Assembly (NCBI RefSeq): GCF_003063265.1
Contig: NZ_NERU01000009.1
Location: 1-64,000 of the forward strand
Reading direction: 5' to 3'
Length of the DNA: 64,000 bases
Source: Limnohabitans sp. WS1
Lineage (GTDB): Bacteria > Pseudomonadota > Gammaproteobacteria > Burkholderiales > Burkholderiaceae_C
The notes beneath the pieces are model-generated. The model was not told where the DNA came from. It saw only the letters and a program-made list of their open reading frames with translations, and ran no database searches. The number at the start of each line of letters is the position of its first letter. The first letter of the stretch is position 1. Shown in pieces: positions 8,553 to 17,187 of this stretch. Made by a program: the position numbers and the translations under genes.

Positions 8553-8762
8553 ATGTGGAGAATTTGGCGACTTTACGACCCTTTGCGTGCCATGGTACTG
8601 CAGGGCATTTTCTTGTTTGGCCTGGCCGCGATGATTCACCTCATCTTGCTCAGCACCAACAAATTCAACTGGCTCGACGGCGCGAAAAAACCCGTAGCAG
8701 CATCGGCGCAAAACTCGCCGCTGCCCACGGCTGTGGCTTCGCTGGCCGCGCCCAAGTCCTGA
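8553..8762 (+). CDS. pufA: Light-harvesting 1 alpha polypeptide
   Basis: A 69-residue antenna chain starting [13 protein letters not shown], typical of LH1 alpha. One membrane helix contains the BChl ligand His29 ([10 protein letters not shown]); Trp40 (KFNWLDG) is placed to hydrogen-bond the acetyl group. An Ala/Pro/Ser-rich C-terminal tail follows. The SD AGGAG overlaps the preceding TAG. A strong hairpin lies just downstream (8782-8815), as expected for a transcript segment that must outlive the reaction-centre part. Confidence 0.95.
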   Translation: MWRIWRLYDPLRAMVLQGIFLFGLAAMIHLILLSTNKFNWLDGAKKPVAASAQNSPLPTAVASLAAPKS

Positions 8763-8781
8763 TCCAGGACTTGCCGTTCAG

Positions 8782-8815
8782 GTGCCGCCATTGAACCCGT
8801 GTCAATGCGGCATCT
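8782..8815 (+). promoter_or_regulatory. pufA-pufL intercistronic stem-loop
   Basis: Arms 8782-8795 and 8803-8815 form a 13-bp stem (one G-U pair, one bulged C) with a 7-base loop. There is no U-run, so it is not a classic terminator. In Rhodobacter a hairpin at the same place blocks 3'-5' decay and raises the amount of LH1 (BA) mRNA over LMC; the same role is inferred here. Confidence 0.7.
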
Positions 8816-8846
8816 GTTTATCCACTGAAGGCAGGAGGACCCAACC

Positions 8847-9683
8847 ATGGCCATGCTGAGTTTTGAGAAAAAGTACCGCGTTCGCGGTGGTACCCTGCTG
8901 GGTGGTGACTTGTTTGACTTTTGGGTCGGACCCTTTTACGTCGGCTTCTTCGGCGTCACAACCCTGTTCTTTTCGTTCCTGGGCACGGCGCTCATTTTGT
9001 GGGGAGCCTCACAAGGCCCGACCTGGAACATTTGGCAAATCAGCATCGCACCGCCTGATTTGTCTTACGGCCTGCGCTTTGCGCCCTTGATGGAAGGCGG
9101 CCTGTGGCAGCTCATCACGGTGTGTGCATTGGGCGCTTTTGGCTCGTGGATGATGCGCGAGGTTGAAATCTGCCGCAAGCTGGGCATGGGCTTTCATGTG
9201 CCCGTGGCCTTTGGGGTGGCCATCTCGGCGTATTTCACCTTGGTGGTGATTCGCCCTGTGCTCATGGGCGCTTGGGGCCACGGCTTTCCTTATGGCATCT
9301 ACAGTCACCTCGACTGGGTGTCCAACGTGGGCTACCAGTACCTGCACTTTCACTACAACCCGGCGCACATGATCGCTGTGAGTTTCTTCTTTGCCAGTGT
9401 GTTTGCCTTGTCGCTGCACGGCGGTCTGATCTTGTCTTCCACCAACCCCACACCCGGCACCGTGGTCAAGACCCCCGAGCACGAAGACACGTTCTTCCGC
9501 GACATCATCGGCTACTCGATCGGCACCTTGGGCATCCACCGTCTGGGTTTATTCATGGCCCTGGCGGCCGTGTTGTTCAGCGCCCTGTGCATCGTGCTCA
9601 GCGGTCCCTTCTGGAGCCGTGGCTGGCCCGAGTGGTGGAGCTGGTGGCTGAACATGCCCATCTGGTCCCAGTGGCCCGTCTGA
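8847..9683 (+). CDS. pufL: Photosynthetic reaction centre L subunit
   Basis: A 278-residue integral membrane protein with five helices. L and M bind the special pair, accessory BChl, bacteriopheophytins and quinones. The start [18 protein letters not shown] and the special-pair region [13 protein letters not shown] are canonical. AGGAGG precedes the ATG at 8847; a second in-frame ATG at 8853 is an alternative. It lies 84 bases after pufA, behind the stabilising hairpin, and is followed by pufM. Confidence 0.97.
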   Translation: MAMLSFEKKYRVRGGTLLGGDLFDFWVGPFYVGFFGVTTLFFSFLGTALILWGASQGPTWNIWQISIAPPDLSYGLRFAPLMEGGLWQLITVCALGAFGSWMMREVEICRKLGMGFHVPVAFGVAISAYFTLVVIRPVLMGAWGHGFPYGIYSHLDWVSNVGYQYLHFHYNPAHMIAVSFFFASVFALSLHGGLILSSTNPTPGTVVKTPEHEDTFFRDIIGYSIGTLGIHRLGLFMALAAVLFSALCIVLSGPFWSRGWPEWWSWWLNMPIWSQWPV

Positions 9684-9730
9684 TTCGGACTGCACGCAGC
9701 ACGAACCCCAAGAATTGAGGAGTACCGCAA

Positions 9731-10708
9731 ATGGCCGACTATCAAAACCTGTTCACCACGGTGCAAGCCGTGGGTCCAGTCCACCACGGGGTGGAACTTG
9801 GACACGGCAACAGCCCACGCACCGGGCAACCCCTGATCAACTACTGGATCGGTAAATTGGGCAATGCCCAGCTCGGTCCCATCTACCTGGGGGGCCTGGG
9901 CCTGGCCTCACTCGTGTTCGGCATGATTGCCTTCACCCTGATCGGCATGAACATGCTGGCCTCGGTCAACTACGACCCGATCCAGTTCGTGCGGCAGTTG
10001 TTTTGGCTGTCGCTGGAGCCGCCACCACCGAGCTACGGCCTGAGTTTGCCCCCGCTCAACCAAGGCGGCTGGTTCCTCATCGTGGGTTTGTTCCTCACCG
10101 CATCGGTGATGTTCTGGTGGGCCCGCACTTACCGCCGCGCAGTGGAGCTGGGCATGGGCACACACATCGCTTGGGCCTTTGCAGCCGCCATTTGGTTGTT
10201 CTTGGTGCTGGGTTTGTTCCGCCCCATCTTGATGGGATCTTGGGGTGAGGCTGTGCCTTACGGCATCTTCTCCCACCTGGACTGGACGGCGGCCTTCTCG
10301 CTGCGCTACGGCAACCTGTTCTACAACCCCTTCCACGCGCTGTCCATCGTGTTCCTCTATGGCTCGGCCCTGTTGTTTGCCATGCACGGTGCGACCATTT
10401 TGGCGGTGACCCGCTTCGGTGGCGAACGCGAGATCGAACAGATCACCGACCGGGGCACGGCCTCTGAGCGTGCGGCCTTGTTCTGGCGCTGGACCATGGG
10501 TTTCAACGCCACCATGGAATCGATTCACCGTTGGGCCTGGTGGTTCGCCGTCCTGTGCCCCATCACTGGCGGTATCGGCATCTTGCTGACCGGCACCGTG
10601 GTCGACAACTGGTACCTCTGGGCCATCAAGCATGGCGTGGCGCCACCGTACCCCGAAATTTTTCCAGCGATGGCTGACCCCGCGCTGAGCACAGGAGTCA
10701 AGCCATGA
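9731..10708 (+). CDS. pufM: Photosynthetic reaction centre M subunit
   Basis: A 325-residue five-helix partner of PufL. It begins [20 protein letters not shown] and carries the [21 protein letters not shown] region around the special-pair histidine. GGAG lies about ten bases before the ATG. The stop overlaps the pufC start as ATGA (10705-10708), which should couple cytochrome subunit synthesis to that of M. The length is typical of M subunits in species with a bound cytochrome. Confidence 0.97.
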   Translation: MADYQNLFTTVQAVGPVHHGVELGHGNSPRTGQPLINYWIGKLGNAQLGPIYLGGLGLASLVFGMIAFTLIGMNMLASVNYDPIQFVRQLFWLSLEPPPPSYGLSLPPLNQGGWFLIVGLFLTASVMFWWARTYRRAVELGMGTHIAWAFAAAIWLFLVLGLFRPILMGSWGEAVPYGIFSHLDWTAAFSLRYGNLFYNPFHALSIVFLYGSALLFAMHGATILAVTRFGGEREIEQITDRGTASERAALFWRWTMGFNATMESIHRWAWWFAVLCPITGGIGILLTGTVVDNWYLWAIKHGVAPPYPEIFPAMADPALSTGVKP

Positions 10709-11766
10709 ACCCGAACACCACACACTCTCCCCGTTGGATGAGCCGCATGGCCAAAGGTCTGGGCCTGGCACTGGTCGGCCTCGTGCTGGCCGGCTGCGAA
10801 CGCCCGATTCCTGAGACGGTGCAAAGCGGTTACCGTGGCACCGGCATGGTTCAGGTTTACAACGCCCGTTTGCTCGAAGTCAAAACCGAAAAGAACCAGC
10901 CTCCTGTGGCGATCCCTTCGGCTGGATCTGACGGGCCCAAAGCTTCACAGGTGTACAAAAACGTCAAAGTTTTGGGTGACCTCAGTGTGGGCGACTTCAA
11001 CCGCCTGATGGTCTCGATGACCAGCTGGGTCGCTCCCAACGAAGGTTGTGCTTATTGCCACGCCTTGCCCAACTTTCAAGACGACACCAAGTACACCAAG
11101 GTGGTGGCGCGGCGCATGGTCGAGATGACCCAACACATCAACGCCGACTGGCAGCCGCATGTGGCCAAAACCGGGGTGACTTGCTACACCTGCCATCGCG
11201 GTGAACCCGTGCCCAACGCCATTTGGTTCAAAGCCGATCCACAGCCTTATGGTTCGAATTTCATCGGCGACAAGACCGGACAGAACAGCCCCTCACCGGT
11301 GGTCAATTTGTCTTCCTTGCCCAACGACCCCTTCACCCCGTTCTTGTTGGGCGACCAGAAGATCCGTGTCAACGGCTCCACGGCTTTGCCATCGGGCAAC
11401 CGCCAGTCGATCAAACAAGCCGAATGGACTTATGGGTTGATGACACACATGTCGACCTCGCTGGGTGTGAACTGCACTTATTGCCACAACACGCAGTCTT
11501 TCCAGAATTGGGAAAACAGCCCACCTCAGCGTGTGACGGCCTGGCACGGCATCCGCATGGCGCGTGATCTGAACCTGACCTACATGGAGCCCTTGACCGA
11601 AGTCTTCCCGGCGCACCGCAAGGGCCCCATGGGTGACGTGGCCAAGCTCAATTGCGCCACTTGCCACCAAGGTGCTTACAAGCCTTTGAACGGTGCGCCC
11701 ATGGCCAAAGACTTCCCCGAGTTGCTCAAACCTGCTTTGGCCGCGTCCAAAGTGGCGGCCAAGTAG
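10705..11766 (+). CDS. pufC: Tetraheme reaction-centre cytochrome c subunit
   Basis: A 353-residue periplasmic lipoprotein that donates electrons to the photo-oxidised special pair. The signal sequence ends in the lipobox LAGC with Cys31 as lipidation site. Four heme motifs are present in order, CAYCH, CYTCH, CTYCH and CATCH, each preceded by a Met-containing helix, as in the PufC family. It is coupled to pufM by an ATGA overlap. The 36-base gap to crtA holds no terminator, so crtADC may be co-transcribed. Confidence 0.96.
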   Translation: MNPNTTHSPRWMSRMAKGLGLALVGLVLAGCERPIPETVQSGYRGTGMVQVYNARLLEVKTEKNQPPVAIPSAGSDGPKASQVYKNVKVLGDLSVGDFNRLMVSMTSWVAPNEGCAYCHALPNFQDDTKYTKVVARRMVEMTQHINADWQPHVAKTGVTCYTCHRGEPVPNAIWFKADPQPYGSNFIGDKTGQNSPSPVVNLSSLPNDPFTPFLLGDQKIRVNGSTALPSGNRQSIKQAEWTYGLMTHMSTSLGVNCTYCHNTQSFQNWENSPPQRVTAWHGIRMARDLNLTYMEPLTEVFPAHRKGPMGDVAKLNCATCHQGAYKPLNGAPMAKDFPELLKPALAASKVAAK

Positions 11767-11802
11767 TCGAACGCATCACCGTCTCTACACTGGACAGCTG
11801 TC

Positions 11803-12630
11803 ATGGACCCCACCACCTCTCTTCATGACCCGCTGTCAGGCGTGGTGGTGGTGTTGCTGGCCGACTTTTGTCGCAAGCACCAGGGCTGGGGCTGGTTGCG
11901 TCTGGTAGCTGGGGCCACGCCTTACAAAGATGTGCCCGGCCTGACCATGATCAAAGTCATGGGCAGTGGCCATGGCGGGGGCTTCAGCTTGCGGCCCAGT
12001 GCCACACACCAAGGCCTGATTTGCACTTTCAGCCATCTGGATTTGGCCTTGCGTTTTCTGGACAGCCCCTTTGTCCAGGCCTACCAAAGCCGTGCCCGTG
12101 AGTGCTGGTCGGGTGTGTTGACGGTGCAGTCGGCACGCGGGCAATGGGACAAGCAAGCTTGGCAAGCCAGCAGCGCAGAAGCTTTGGGTGAGCAGTGGGA
12201 TCAACAAGCCCAGGCCAAAGGCCCCTTTGCGGTGCTCACGCGTGCCAGCATTGTGCCCACCAAGGCCATGGCCTTTTGGCGTTACGCCCCAGCGGCACAG
12301 GCCGACCTGAGTCATGCACCAGGATGTTTGTTGGCCATGGGTTTGGGCGAGGCCCCTTTGGTCAGGCAGTGCACATTCAGCTTGTGGCGGGACACGGCCG
12401 CCATGCTGGACTACGCGCACCAAGGGGCGCATCAGGTGGCCAGTGCCGCGGCCTACAAGCACCAGTTTTTTTCAGAGTCGCTGTTTGTGCGCATGCAGGT
12501 CTTGCAAATGGCCGGGGTTTGGCAGGGCCAAGCCTACGACTTAAAAACCCCTGTGTTCAGCACGAACGATGTCGTTCCAGTGGCCCAGCCGGCCTTGGAT
12601 GTCCACACCTTGGAGCCCAGCCATGTCTGA
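11803..12630 (+). CDS. crtA: Spheroidene monooxygenase CrtA
   Basis: A 275-residue enzyme that introduces a keto group at C2 of spheroidene (giving spheroidenone) or related acyclic carotenoids under oxygen. Family features are VVVVLLADF near the N-terminus, the GSGHGGGFSLRPS segment at about residues 54-66, TRASIVPTKAMAFW, and the C-terminal YKHQFFSESLFVRM, which is probably linked to heme binding. The coding end overlaps crtD by eight bases. Gene order crtA-crtD-crtC downstream of pufC is typical of Burkholderiales photosynthesis clusters. Confidence 0.9.
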   Translation: MDPTTSLHDPLSGVVVVLLADFCRKHQGWGWLRLVAGATPYKDVPGLTMIKVMGSGHGGGFSLRPSATHQGLICTFSHLDLALRFLDSPFVQAYQSRARECWSGVLTVQSARGQWDKQAWQASSAEALGEQWDQQAQAKGPFAVLTRASIVPTKAMAFWRYAPAAQADLSHAPGCLLAMGLGEAPLVRQCTFSLWRDTAAMLDYAHQGAHQVASAAAYKHQFFSESLFVRMQVLQMAGVWQGQAYDLKTPVFSTNDVVPVAQPALDVHTLEPSHV

Positions 12631-14155
12631 GCACAAAGTGGTCATCATCGGCGCGGGCATGGGCGGTTTGTGCAGTGCCATTGCACTGGCCCACCGCGGG
12701 CTGGATGTCACCGTGGTCGAGTCAGCCCATGCACCCGGTGGCAAGGTCCACAGTCGCGAGGTCAACGGCGCACACATCGACAGCGGCCCCACGGTGTTCA
12801 CCATGCGCTGGGTGTTTGATGCCTTGCTGCGCAGTGTGGGCACCAGTGTTGAGGCCGAGATGCGCATCACACCGCTGCAAGTGCTGGCGCGGCACTTTTG
12901 GCCCGATGGCAGCCAGCTCGATTTGTCGGCCAACCCCCAAGAAAGCGAAGCGGCCATTGCCGCTTGGTCTGGCGGTGACGAAGCCCGGCGTTTTGCTGAT
13001 TTTTGCAAAACCACCCGTCAGCTGTATGCCACGCTCGAAGGCCCCATGATCCGGGCCCAGCGTCCGAGCATGGGTGGTTTCATGGGGGACTTGGGTTTCA
13101 AAGGTTTGGGCGTGTTGGCCCAACTCGGTCCCATGCGCAGCCTGTGGCAGCAACTGGGACACCAATTCACGGACCCGCGTTTGCGTCAACTCTTTGCCCG
13201 CTACGCCACCTATTGTGGTTCATCGCCATGGCAGTCACCGGCCACCCTGATGCTGATCGCACAAGTCGAGATGGACGGGGTCTGGTCGGTCGAAGGCGGT
13301 ATGGTGGGCATGGCCCAATCGCTGGCCCGGGTGGCCCGTCGACAAGGGGCGGTGTTCCGCTACCAAAGCACCTGCCAGCGCATCGAAAAGCGCCAGGGCC
13401 GCGTGTGTGGTGTGCACCTGCAGTCGGGCGAGTTTTTACCGGCCGACCGCATCATCTTCAATGGCGACGCGTCCGCTTTGCGTCAGGGTTTGCTGGGCGA
13501 TGAGGTGCGCAGTGCCGTGCCCAAGGCGGCACCTCCGCGATCTTTGTCGGCCTTGACCTGGTCGATGCATGCCCCCGCCGATGGTGTGGCTCTGGACCGG
13601 CACAACGTGTTTTTCCAAAGCACCTACGCCAGCGAGTTTGAAGACATCTTTGAACGCCAGCGCCTGCCGCAGCAACCGACGGTTTATGTCTGTGCACAAG
13701 ACCGACCTGCGGACCTTTTGCCTGGCCAGTCAGAACGCATTTTTTGTTTGGTCAACGCACCCGCCAGCGGTGATGGCAACGCAATCACCGAGGAGGCTTT
13801 AGAACAATGCCAAACGAAAACCTTTCAGCACTTGTCTCGCTTGGGTCTGCAGCTGCACCCCACAGCGACCAACAGCTTGCGCACGACACCGCAGGACTTT
13901 CATCGGCGTTTTCCGGCCAGCGCGGGAGCCCTGTACGGGCAGGCCACACACGGCTGGACCAGCATCTTCAGCAGACCTGGCTCCACCACACCCCTGAAGG
14001 GCCTGTATCTGGCGGGGGGCAGCGTGCATCCTGGGCCGGGGGTTCCGATGGCGGCGCTGTCCGGGCAGCGGGCGGCCGAAGCCGTGATGGCGAGCCTCGC
14101 TTCGACCAGCACGTCCCCGATGGAGGCTACCTTTGGTGGTATGTCGACGCCATGA
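12623..14155 (+). CDS. crtD: Hydroxyneurosporene/methoxyneurosporene desaturase CrtD
   Basis: A 510-residue FAD-dependent C3,4-desaturase of acyclic carotenoids, paralogous to CrtI (61112-62683). The dinucleotide-binding motif VVIIGAGMGGLCSAIAL is at about residues 5-21, then PGGKVHSREVNG and DSGPTVFTMRW. The C-terminal flavin-binding region reads GLYLAGGSVHPGPGVPMA. The start at 12623 overlaps the end of crtA and follows GGAGCCCAGCC; an in-frame ATG at 12569 lies deep in crtA and is unlikely. The TGA overlaps the most probable crtC start (ATGA). Confidence 0.92.
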   Translation: MSEHKVVIIGAGMGGLCSAIALAHRGLDVTVVESAHAPGGKVHSREVNGAHIDSGPTVFTMRWVFDALLRSVGTSVEAEMRITPLQVLARHFWPDGSQLDLSANPQESEAAIAAWSGGDEARRFADFCKTTRQLYATLEGPMIRAQRPSMGGFMGDLGFKGLGVLAQLGPMRSLWQQLGHQFTDPRLRQLFARYATYCGSSPWQSPATLMLIAQVEMDGVWSVEGGMVGMAQSLARVARRQGAVFRYQSTCQRIEKRQGRVCGVHLQSGEFLPADRIIFNGDASALRQGLLGDEVRSAVPKAAPPRSLSALTWSMHAPADGVALDRHNVFFQSTYASEFEDIFERQRLPQQPTVYVCAQDRPADLLPGQSERIFCLVNAPASGDGNAITEEALEQCQTKTFQHLSRLGLQLHPTATNSLRTTPQDFHRRFPASAGALYGQATHGWTSIFSRPGSTTPLKGLYLAGGSVHPGPGVPMAALSGQRAAEAVMASLASTSTSPMEATFGGMSTP

Positions 14156-15015
14156 GTGATTGCGGACAACACGGCATCACCCTCATTGCCTTTGTGGGCA
14201 GTGTGTTCTCGCCTTATTACGCTTGGGCGCGGCGCAGTGGCCGCGCCAGTCCAGAAAATCATTGCGCCCTGAACGTGGCCATTTACAGCAAAGGCCAAGG
14301 CCGCTGGGCCATGACCGAGCGGGGCCAGCGCCACTGCCACCGCAGCGAACGCCAATTCACCATTGGACCGAGTCAACTCAGCTGGGACGGTGACTGCCTG
14401 AGCATCGACATCAACGAAGTGTGTGTGCCTTTTCCGCACCGGATTCGGGGTCGCATCAAACTGTGGCCACAGCAACTCTTTGGCTACTCCACACCCTTGG
14501 ATGTGGCAGGCCAACACCGCTGGGGACCTTTGGCACCGGCTTCGCGCATCGAGGTGGACCTGAGCGCCCCAGACCTGAAATGGCAAGGCCACGCTTACCT
14601 CGATTCCAACGAAGGTGACGAGCCGGTAGACCAGGGCTTTTACACCTGGGACTGGTCACGCGCCCGCACCCGCGATGGCTCGACCGTGGTGTTTTACGAC
14701 ATGCAAGCACCCGGCACCGAAGACCGTGTGCTGTCGCTGCGCTTCACACCCAAGGGCACGGTCGAGCCCATCGCCACGCCCCCGGCGCAGCGCCTGTCCA
14801 AAACGGCTTGGCGCATTGCCCGGCGCATGCGCAGCGCACACCCTGTGCGGGTGCACGAACAACTCGAAGACACGCCGTTTTACCAGCGTGCCTTGCTTCA
14901 ATTTGATTACGCAGGCGAGCCCTTGCTCGCCTTCCACGAAACCCTGTCGGTGCCACGCTTGGTGTCACCGGTGGTTCAAGCCATGCTGCCCTGGCGCATG
15001 CCAAGGCGGGCTTGA
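14152..15015 (+). CDS. crtC: Acyclic carotenoid 1,2-hydratase CrtC
   Basis: A 287-residue hydratase adding water across C1-C2 of neurosporene/lycopene to give the 1-hydroxy carotenoid that CrtD and CrtF act on. Conserved stretches are IAFVGSVFSPYYAWARR, CALNVAIYSKG, HRWGPLAPASRIEVDLS and AYLDSNEGDEPVDQGF. The ATG at 14152 overlaps the crtD stop and gives the usual length. However, the same open frame upstream, inside crtD, encodes PDGGYLWWYVDA, which looks like CrtC N-terminal sequence. There is no ATG, GTG or TTG in that frame between 13807 and 14152. The ATG at 13807 has a strong GAGGAGG but would add 115 residues. The start is therefore uncertain; the family call is not. Confidence 0.9.
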   Translation: MSDCGQHGITLIAFVGSVFSPYYAWARRSGRASPENHCALNVAIYSKGQGRWAMTERGQRHCHRSERQFTIGPSQLSWDGDCLSIDINEVCVPFPHRIRGRIKLWPQQLFGYSTPLDVAGQHRWGPLAPASRIEVDLSAPDLKWQGHAYLDSNEGDEPVDQGFYTWDWSRARTRDGSTVVFYDMQAPGTEDRVLSLRFTPKGTVEPIATPPAQRLSKTAWRIARRMRSAHPVRVHEQLEDTPFYQRALLQFDYAGEPLLAFHETLSVPRLVSPVVQAMLPWRMPRRA

Positions 15016-15115
15016 GATGAACAACCTTGAACTTGTCCAGCCCGGCCCAGTGTGCCGACGTGCGAGCGCGTTCAAGGCAACCCCATTTGTGGCCATGGTG
15101 GCCATGAATAGCCCT

Positions 15116-15136
15116 CGTGCGGGCCTTGCACGTTTT
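15116..15136 (+). other. Hairpin plus short T-run ahead of pucB
   Basis: CGTGC (15116-15120) pairs with GCACG (15128-15132), followed by TTTT. It sits 18 bases before the pucB start, in a 138-base gap with no other convincing gene. It is too weak for a full terminator but could attenuate read-through from crtC or protect the 5' end of the pucBA message. No TGT-N12-ACA site was found in this gap. Confidence 0.3.
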
Positions 15137-15153
15137 CTTCAAGGAGAAAAACT

Positions 15154-15306
15154 ATGTCGAACTCAGACAAAGTCTGGCCAACGGGACTGACCGAGGCCGA
15201 ATCGGAAGAGATTCACCGCAATCTCATCCAGGGTACGCAAATCTTCGGCATGATTGCCGCATTTGCCCACCTGTTGGCCTTCATCTATTCACCTTGGCTC
15301 AAATAA
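15154..15306 (+). CDS. pucB: Light-harvesting 2 beta polypeptide
   Basis: A 50-residue peripheral antenna chain. The polar N-terminus ends LTEAESEEIHRNLIQGTQIF, with His21 at the cytoplasmic side, and the membrane helix has the B850-type ligand His39 (AAFAHLLAFIYSPWL). AAGGAG precedes the ATG. It lies 13 bases before pucA, forming the LH2 alpha/beta pair. It is shorter than the LH1 beta/alpha pair and lacks the WRPWF end, which separates it from pufB. Confidence 0.95.
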   Translation: MSNSDKVWPTGLTEAESEEIHRNLIQGTQIFGMIAAFAHLLAFIYSPWLK

Positions 15307-15319
15307 GAGAGGTACTGCC

Positions 15320-15514
15320 ATGATCTATTCGAAAATGTGGTGTGTGGTGAAACCTTCGGTTGGTATTCCAGTGTTCATCGCTGCTGTGGCCGTTGCGTCC
15401 TTCAGCGTGCACCTGGCCCTGACCCTGAACACCTCTTGGGTGAAAAACTTCCTCAACGGTGGCACCAAAGTGGTGGCTGCTGCACCTGCGGCCGATGCTG
15501 CGGTGAAGAAGTAA
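15320..15514 (+). CDS. pucA: Light-harvesting 2 alpha polypeptide with the B820-type Phe-Leu pair
   Basis: A 64-residue antenna chain that aligns without gaps to the classic Rhodoblastus acidophilus LH2 alpha over the helix. Trp7, Gly15-Ile16-Pro17 and the BChl ligand His31 (SVHLALTLN) match, as do Trp40 and Gly47-Gly48. The two residues that hydrogen-bond the B850 acetyl groups in normal LH2 (Tyr44, Trp45) are Phe44 and Leu45 here, as in the low-light B800-820 complex LH3. The tail is Ala/Lys rich. It is co-transcribed with pucB, and a GAAA-loop hairpin follows at 15534. Confidence 0.95.
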   Translation: MIYSKMWCVVKPSVGIPVFIAAVAVASFSVHLALTLNTSWVKNFLNGGTKVVAAAPAADAAVKK

Positions 15515-15533
15515 CGGGTGAACCCCGCCGAAC

Positions 15534-15557
15534 GGCCAAGCGCGAAAGCGCTTGGTC
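15534..15557 (+). promoter_or_regulatory. GAAA-tetraloop hairpin between pucA and pucC
   Basis: CCAAGCGC (15536-15543) and GCGCTTGG (15548-15555) form a perfect stem closed by a GAAA tetraloop, extended by two outer pairs and followed by TTT. Position and shape fit an mRNA-stabilising element or partial terminator that raises pucBA over pucC expression. Confidence 0.65.
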
Positions 15558-15565
15558 TTTCCTCC

Positions 15566-16951
15566 ATGACCAAAACCAAAAAACCATCTTCTTTGGCGTA
15601 CACGCTGGCCAGCTTGGGCCCCCGTTTTTTGCCATTCGCCGACGCTGCCAGCGAGGATCTGCCGCTGTCCCGTCTGCTGCGCTTGTCGCTGTTTCAAATT
15701 TCTGTCGGCATGGCCATGGTCATGCTGGTGGGCACCCTGAATCGCGTGATGATTGTGGAGCTGCAAGTTCCCGCCACGCTGGTGTCTTTGATGGTGGCCC
15801 TGCCTTTGCTGGTGGCCCCTTTTCGTGCCCTGATCGGTTTTCGCTCGGACAACCACCGCTCGCAACTGGGTTGGCGGCGCGTGCCCTACATCTGGATGGG
15901 CAGCTTGCTGCAATTTGGCGGTTTTTCCATCATGCCTTTTGCGCTCTTGGTGCTGGCCGGAGCAGGGCAGTCGAGCCAAGCCCCGGCGTGGGTGGGTTTG
16001 GTGGGTGCGGCAGGCGCCTTTGTGTTGGTGGGCATTGGCATGCACACCGTGCAAACGGCAGGTTTGGCCCTGGCCACCGACCTGGCCCCGCCCGAGAGCC
16101 AACCCAAAGTGGTGGGCCTCATGTACGTGATGCAACTGCTGGGCATGATCGGCAGCGCCTTGATGCTCGGCCATTTGCTGCGCGACTACAGCCCGGGTCA
16201 GCTCATTCGTGTGGTGCAAGCCGTGGCCGTGATGACCCTGGTGCTCAACGTGGTGGCCCTGTGGAAACAAGAGCCGCGCAGCCGTCTGCGCAAACCCGGC
16301 ACCCCGGTTGACCACACATTCGCACAAGCCTGGCAGCTGTTTTGCCAAGGGCCCAACACCTTGCGTCGTTTGCTCGCGGTGGGGCTGGGCACCATGGCCT
16401 TCACCATGGAAGATGTCTTGTTGGAACCTTTTGGTGGCGAGATTTTGAATCTGAGTGTCTCTACCACCACCATGCTCACCGCCACATTGGCATTGGGCGG
16501 TTTGATTGGCTTTGCCTGGGCCTCCAAGGTGTTGGGGCGGGGCGGGGACGCCTACCGAATGGCCAGTTGGGGCGCATGGGTCGGTCTGCCCGCTTTTGCA
16601 GCAGTGATCGCCTCCGCCCCCTTGATGTCACCGGTTTTGTTTGCGGTGGGTATTTTCTTCATTGGCTTGGGTGCAGGTTTGTTTGCCCACGGCACCCTGA
16701 CTGCCACCATGCAAATGGCCCCCCCCGAGCAAATTGGTTTGGCCATGGGCGCTTGGGGAGCGGTGCAAGCCACGGCGGCCGGCGTGGGCATGGCCGTTGG
16801 GGGTTTGGTACGCGACGGCGTAGCGCTGGGCAGCAGTTCGGTGCTGGGTTACTCGTCCGTCTACGGGCTCGAAATGGTGCTGCTCCTGCTGACCCTTTGG
16901 GCTATGGGACCTTTGATCCGCCCTGTGCGGCATTCAGCCAAGTTTGCATAA
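15566..16951 (+). CDS. pucC: LH2 assembly / BChl delivery MFS protein PucC
   Basis: A 461-residue protein with about 12 membrane helices of the PucC/LhaA/BchG-associated major-facilitator family, needed for assembly of light-harvesting complexes. Family marks include SLFQISVGMAMVMLVGTLNRVMI, APFRALIGFRSDNHRS, GWRRVPYIWMGS and FTMEDVLLEPFGGEIL. ATG 15566 is preferred over the in-frame GTG at 15518, because the earlier start would put the pucA-pucC hairpin inside the gene. Linkage to pucBA favours PucC over LhaA. A 31-codon gene follows. Confidence 0.9.
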   Translation: MTKTKKPSSLAYTLASLGPRFLPFADAASEDLPLSRLLRLSLFQISVGMAMVMLVGTLNRVMIVELQVPATLVSLMVALPLLVAPFRALIGFRSDNHRSQLGWRRVPYIWMGSLLQFGGFSIMPFALLVLAGAGQSSQAPAWVGLVGAAGAFVLVGIGMHTVQTAGLALATDLAPPESQPKVVGLMYVMQLLGMIGSALMLGHLLRDYSPGQLIRVVQAVAVMTLVLNVVALWKQEPRSRLRKPGTPVDHTFAQAWQLFCQGPNTLRRLLAVGLGTMAFTMEDVLLEPFGGEILNLSVSTTTMLTATLALGGLIGFAWASKVLGRGGDAYRMASWGAWVGLPAFAAVIASAPLMSPVLFAVGIFFIGLGAGLFAHGTLTATMQMAPPEQIGLAMGAWGAVQATAAGVGMAVGGLVRDGVALGSSSVLGYSSVYGLEMVLLLLTLWAMGPLIRPVRHSAKFA

Positions 16952-16994
16952 TCTGTTTGTTTTAATCAACTTCACGCATTCACAAGGAATCACC

Positions 16995-17090
16995 ATGCAA
17001 ACCCATCACGTCCTCATCATCATGTTTGTTGTCTTTGGCTTGTTCATGCTGGCCAACTGGTTCAACCGTCCAAAAGGCCCACGCAAGTGA
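16995..17090 (+). CDS. 31-residue membrane microprotein after pucC
   Basis: AAGGA stands seven bases before an ATG opening a 31-codon frame. The first 22 residues (MQTHHVLIIMFVVFGLFMLA...) form one hydrophobic helix, with a His-His pair at its start. The tail is short and very basic, ending KGPRK, so the C-terminus should stay in the cytoplasm. The start lies 43 bases after pucC, and the REP array begins 97 bases after its stop, making it the last gene of the photosynthesis block. I recognise no family. Its place suggests a small LH2-associated or assembly peptide; it could also be an unrelated single-helix peptide. Confidence 0.6.
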   Translation: MQTHHVLIIMFVVFGLFMLANWFNRPKGPRK

Positions 17091-17187
17091 TGTTCAAGGG
17101 GTCATGTCCAACCTGGATCTGACCCCCTTTTTCCAGAGACCATGCCTTGCATTTTTGGGGGCCACCATTTTGGGGGCCTTTGCATTT

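Noticed and set aside
15017..15153. PpsR operator ahead of pucB
   Set aside because: No TGT-N12-ACA occurs in the gap; nearest half sites have the wrong spacing.
14675..15190. A + strand frame starting near 15017 (MNNLELVQPG...) between crtC and pucB
   Set aside because: It runs out of frame into pucB, has no good SD and its codon pattern does not match the neighbours.
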